A stretch of DNA of 21,759 nucleotides from contig JAGOBT010000007.1 in NCBI GenBank assembly GCA_017999135.1, positions 1 through 21,759 on the forward strand, in the 5' to 3' direction. The position numbers and the translations under genes are program-made. This DNA comes from Burkholderiaceae bacterium (GTDB lineage: Bacteria > Pseudomonadota > Gammaproteobacteria > Burkholderiales > Burkholderiaceae_C). Below, piece after piece: positions 17,402 to 21,759 of the stretch. The notes beneath the pieces were generated by a model that saw nothing but the letters and a program-made list of their open reading frames with translations, ran no database searches and was not told the origin of the DNA. Positions within the stretch are counted from its first letter, which is position 1. Each line of letters opens with the position of its first letter.

Positions 17402-17603
17402 TCACAGGTGCGGCACGGCCGCCAGCTGTGTGCGCGTGTCGTCGTCCACCGGCCGCTGCAGCACGTCGGCGCAGGCGCCCTGTTCGACGATGCGCCCTGC
17501 GCGCATCACCGCCACTTGGTCGGCGACGTACTCCACCACCGCGGTGTTGTGGGTGATGAACAGGTCGCTGACGCCCGGCTCACGCTGCAACTCACGCAGC
17601 AGG
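17402..17603 (-). pseudogene. Fragment C: last ~200 bp of the ABC transporter ATPase gene
   Basis: This short copy of the ATPase 3' end keeps LFITHN(T)AVVEYVADQVAVMRAGRIVEQGACADVLQRPVDD and ends AAVPHL plus TGA. It is cut at about 17603, inside the region that encodes LLRDLQREL. There it joins directly to the truncated VapC gene, with a few bases of shared GCAGCAG/GCGCGG sequence at the joint. It lacks Walker A, signature and Walker B, so it cannot function. It is a third, independent 3' remnant of the same gene. Confidence 0.88.
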
Positions 17604-17856
17604 GCGCGGCAGCTTCTGCATCGAAGGGCAGCACACGGTTCTCGAGGTCGGTCGTCAACAACTGGTCAAAGGCCTGCGCCAAGTTGTCCCGCCGTTGCCC
17701 TGGCAGCAACGGCGCCGGTCCAAGTCGGCTTTCAGAGAGGGCAATCGCGGTGATCCAGACAGATTGAGACGGCTGCAGGTCCAGCCAACGCAACACGGCA
17801 GGCGCGGGCTCGCGCCGCATCGACGCCGACAACACGTTGGTGTCAAGAATGATCAT
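17604..17856 (-). pseudogene. Truncated VapC/FitB-type PIN toxin gene
   Basis: Residues 1-84 (MIILDTNVLSASMRREPAPAV to FDAEAAA) closely match the intact toxin encoded at 15170-15586. The C-terminal third with the RDTQIAGIA acidic site is missing. The frame runs on out of frame through ATPase fragment C to a stop at 17506, giving a 116-residue chimera whose tail has no relation to PIN domains. The conserved Glu region is SESRLG instead of FESRLG. Without the C-terminal acid it should be inactive. Codon-level differences from the intact copy show an older divergence, not a fresh duplication. Confidence 0.88.
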
Positions 17857-17890
17857 GATTCAAGTGCGATGGCCCGAGGCACCTGGCCAT

Positions 17891-17892
<2 letters not shown>
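17853..17892 (-). pseudogene. Remnant of the VapB antitoxin gene 3' end
   Basis: Reading in the vapB frame gives LNGQVPRAIALES and a TGA that overlaps the truncated vapC ATG (ATGA). This matches the last residues of intact VapB (LKGQGPQAITLAA) with the same overlap. Everything upstream in vapB is replaced by the 3' end of the intact ATPase gene. The TTGA of this remnant now supplies the ATPase stop codon. Confidence 0.78.
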
Positions 17893-19729
<1,837 letters not shown>

Positions 19730-19734
19730 GGCGT

Positions 19735-21189
19735 TCAGACCTTGGCAGCAGGCTTGCGACCGAGGATGCGCGGGCGCATGGCACGCGACCGCGGGTCGAA
19801 CGCATCGCGCACGCCATCGGCAAACAGGTTGGCCGCCAGCACCAGCGCCACCATGAAAGCGAAGGCCGCGGCAAAGCTCCACCACACCACCGGGTCGCGG
19901 CTCATCTCGCTGCGGGCCAGGTTGATCATGCCGCCGAAGCTGCTGGTGCTGGGGTCGACACCCACGCCCACGTAGGTGAGCACCGCCTCGTAGAGGATCA
20001 GGTCACTGAAGTTCAGCACCGTGGTGATCAGCACCAGGTGCATCACGTTGGGCAGGATGTGGCGGGCCATGATGCGCGCCGGCGGCACGCCGAAGGCGGT
20101 GGCGGCCTGCACGAATTCCAGCTCGCGCAGCTTCAGCGTCTCGGCGCGCACCAGGCGGCACAGCGTGGCCCAGCCGGTCACGCCCAGGATCACGCACAGC
20201 AGGAAGACCTTCAGGTCGGCCCGTTCGGCGCCGGTCTCGAACCACTCGGGGTGCTTGTCCAGCGCCACCTGCACCATCAGCACGCAGGCGGCGATCAGCA
20301 GCACGTTGGGCACGCTGGACAAGGTGGTGTAGACGTACTGCACCACGTCGTCCACCCAGCCGCGGTACCAGCCGGCCAGGATGCCCAGCACCACCGCGAT
20401 CGGCAGCGTGGCCAGCGTGCTGAGCATGCCGATGACGAAGGCGGTGCGGATGCTCTTGAGCGTCTGCACCAGCACGTCGTTGCCGGTGCGGTCGGTGCCG
20501 AAGACATGGTAGTGGCCGGCCAGCGCCACCACCGCGCCGCCCAGCATGCACACCACGGTGGCGGTGAGCAGCAGCGCGCGCACCGGGTAGGTGGTGCGGT
20601 CGGCGGCGATGGCCCGCCAGGCCGCGCCCACGCCGCCATGCGCCCGGCGCATCAGGACCGCCGCGCCCAGGCTGGCCAGCAGCGCCAGGCCCAGGCCAGC
20701 CAAGGCACCGGTGCTGCCGCGTTGCCACAGGTCGGCTTCCCATTGCGTGGCGGGGTTGGTCAGGTGGGCGCCACCGTGGATCAGGCGCGGCAGTTCGCGC
20801 ACCGTCTGGCCATTGCGTTCCACGCTTTGCTTGGTGATGGCCAAGTAGGCCAGCGGCGCCGAGTAGGTGGTCTCGCGCATGCCGATCGGCCGCGCCAGCA
20901 CCAGGTCGAGCAGGCTCTCGGTGCGGGTGTCGTAGAACACCTTGCCGGCGGCCTGGGCGTCGGTGGACGGCAGCGCACGGCGGAAGTGCACGCTGTCGAG
21001 CAGCGTGACCACCACGAACAGCCCCAGCACCAGGGCCGAGCACATGGCCGGCGCGTCCCGCAGCACGCGGCGCCAGGTGGCACGCAGGTTGTCGTGCCGC
21101 GCCACGCGGATGCCGTAGGCGGCGATGGCCGCGAACAGCGTCCACAGCGCCACGTCGGTCCACAACACGACAAACTTGAAGTCCATCAT
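19735..21189 (-). CDS. Peptide-type ABC transporter permease (OppC/DppC/YejE family)
   Basis: A protein of 484 residues starting MMDFKFVVLWTDVALW. It is longer than usual OppC/YejE permeases because of an N-terminal part with its own membrane segments (about residues 8-25 and 45-65) and a loop before the conserved transporter domain. The core has membrane segments and the permease EAA-type loop ELEFVQAATAFGVPPARIMARHILPNVMH (about 350-378), which contacts the ATPase. It ends in a basic tail (RPRILGRKPAAKV). ATG 21189 overlaps the stop of the upstream permease (ATGA), and the ATPase gene starts 5 bp downstream, so all three are co-translated. The frame is open further upstream to 21714, but that part is a shadow of the other permease. 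Confidence 0.92.
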   Translation of the reverse strand: MMDFKFVVLWTDVALWTLFAAIAAYGIRVARHDNLRATWRRVLRDAPAMCSALVLGLFVVVTLLDSVHFRRALPSTDAQAAGKVFYDTRTESLLDLVLARPIGMRETTYSAPLAYLAITKQSVERNGQTVRELPRLIHGGAHLTNPATQWEADLWQRGSTGALAGLGLALLASLGAAVLMRRAHGGVGAAWRAIAADRTTYPVRALLLTATVVCMLGGAVVALAGHYHVFGTDRTGNDVLVQTLKSIRTAFVIGMLSTLATLPIAVVLGILAGWYRGWVDDVVQYVYTTLSSVPNVLLIAACVLMVQVALDKHPEWFETGAERADLKVFLLCVILGVTGWATLCRLVRAETLKLRELEFVQAATAFGVPPARIMARHILPNVMHLVLITTVLNFSDLILYEAVLTYVGVGVDPSTSSFGGMINLARSEMSRDPVVWWSFAAAFAFMVALVLAANLFADGVRDAFDPRSRAMRPRILGRKPAAKV

Positions 21190-21759
21190 GACAATCTCAC
21201 CCGCGGATCCACCCACGTGTAGGCGATGTCGATCAGCACGTTGCTGGCGATGTACAGCGCCGCCCCCAGGAACACCATGGTGCGCACGATGGCGAAGTCC
21301 TGCCCCGAGATGGCCTCGATGACGAAGGCGCCCAGGCCTGGGATGCCGAAGAAGCTCTCGAACACCAGGCTGCCCATGAACACATACGGCAGGTAGGCGC
21401 CGGCGCTGGTGATGATGGGGATCAGCGCGTTCTTCAGCACATGGCGGAACAGCACGATCTGCTCGGTCAGCCCCTTGGCGCGGGCGGTGCGCACGTAGTC
21501 GCGGCCGATCTCTTCCAGGAACATCGCGCGGTACAGCCGGGCCTCGCCGCCCAGCCGGGCCAGCAAGCTCAGGAAGATCGGCAGCGCCAGGAAACGCACC
21601 GCGTCCAGCCCGCCGGCGAAGCCCGAGATCGGCACCAGCCGCAGCACACGCGAGAAGAAGTACTGGCCGACGATGATGTAGAACAGGCTGGAAATCGACA
21701 GCATCAGCACGCACAGCACCACGCCCCAGAAATCGATGCGGCTGTGGCGGAAGTACACC
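21186..21759 (-). CDS. Peptide-type ABC transporter permease (OppB/DppB/YejB family), partial
   Basis: The C-terminal ~190 residues are in the window; the start lies beyond the right edge. Membrane segments are visible at VVLCVLMLSISSLFYIIVG, FLALPIFLSLLARL, IIT..YLPYVFMGSLVFESFFGI and VFLGAALYIASNVLIDIAY. The EAA-type loop EEIGRDYVRTARAKGLTEQIVLFRHVLKNALIP and the ending DIAYTWVDPRVRLS are hallmarks of the DppB/OppB family. It forms the inner membrane channel with the second permease, whose start overlaps this stop by four bases. The solute-binding protein gene is not in the window. Confidence 0.93.
   Translation of the reverse strand, partial: VYFRHSRIDFWGVVLCVLMLSISSLFYIIVGQYFFSRVLRLVPISGFAGGLDAVRFLALPIFLSLLARLGGEARLYRAMFLEEIGRDYVRTARAKGLTEQIVLFRHVLKNALIPIITSAGAYLPYVFMGSLVFESFFGIPGLGAFVIEAISGQDFAIVRTMVFLGAALYIASNVLIDIAYTWVDPRVRLS

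Overview
The window reads as a high-GC betaproteobacterial chromosome, most likely Burkholderiales (Rubrivivax/Leptothrix/Comamonadaceae-like). The evidence is the gene order exbB-exbD-lpxK-Trm112-kdsB-adk next to xseA and sodB, and protein sequences typical of that group. No rRNA, tRNA or CRISPR array was seen.

Region 1 (1-7499) is conserved core. It holds the 5' end of a heavy-metal P1B-type ATPase (minus), a secreted DUF192 protein (plus), a strong stem-loop between convergent genes, sodB and xseA (minus), then a plus-strand run of exbB, exbD, lpxK, a Trm112-like small protein, kdsB and adk. The run combines an energy-transducing membrane complex with lipid A/Kdo synthesis and nucleotide metabolism.

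Region 2 (7511-10743) holds a Phd/VapC-type toxin-antitoxin (TA) pair divergent from a short-chain dehydrogenase (SDR) gene. A HEPN/MNT (HepT/MntA-type) pair follows the SDR gene directly. After it comes a decayed second copy of the last ~240 bp of the same SDR gene, fused to the 3' part of an IS5-type transposase gene.

Region 3 (10763-14569) holds a lower-GC gene for a large Oar-like TonB-dependent receptor, with a clear terminator and a long non-coding upstream region.

Region 4 (14570-21759) is a peptide-type ABC transporter operon on the minus strand (two permeases and a double-NBD ATPase). The 3' end of the ATPase gene is present four times: once intact and three times as fragments. TA modules lie between the copies. 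In gene orientation the order is: intact ATPase, truncated VapBC remnant, fragment C, HEPN/MNT pair (opposite strand), fragment B, intact VapBC (FitAB-like), fragment A.

The most interesting point is that two unrelated housekeeping-type genes (SDR and ABC ATPase) show the same architecture: gene, then TA module just after the stop codon, then a duplicated 3' piece of that gene. At the ABC locus this occurs three times in a row. It suggests a recurrent way of adding TA modules behind a host gene with duplication of the host gene's 3' end. Homology-facilitated illegitimate recombination, or a cassette that carries the gene terminus, would explain it. Counting the remnant, five TA modules lie within about 10.4 kb.
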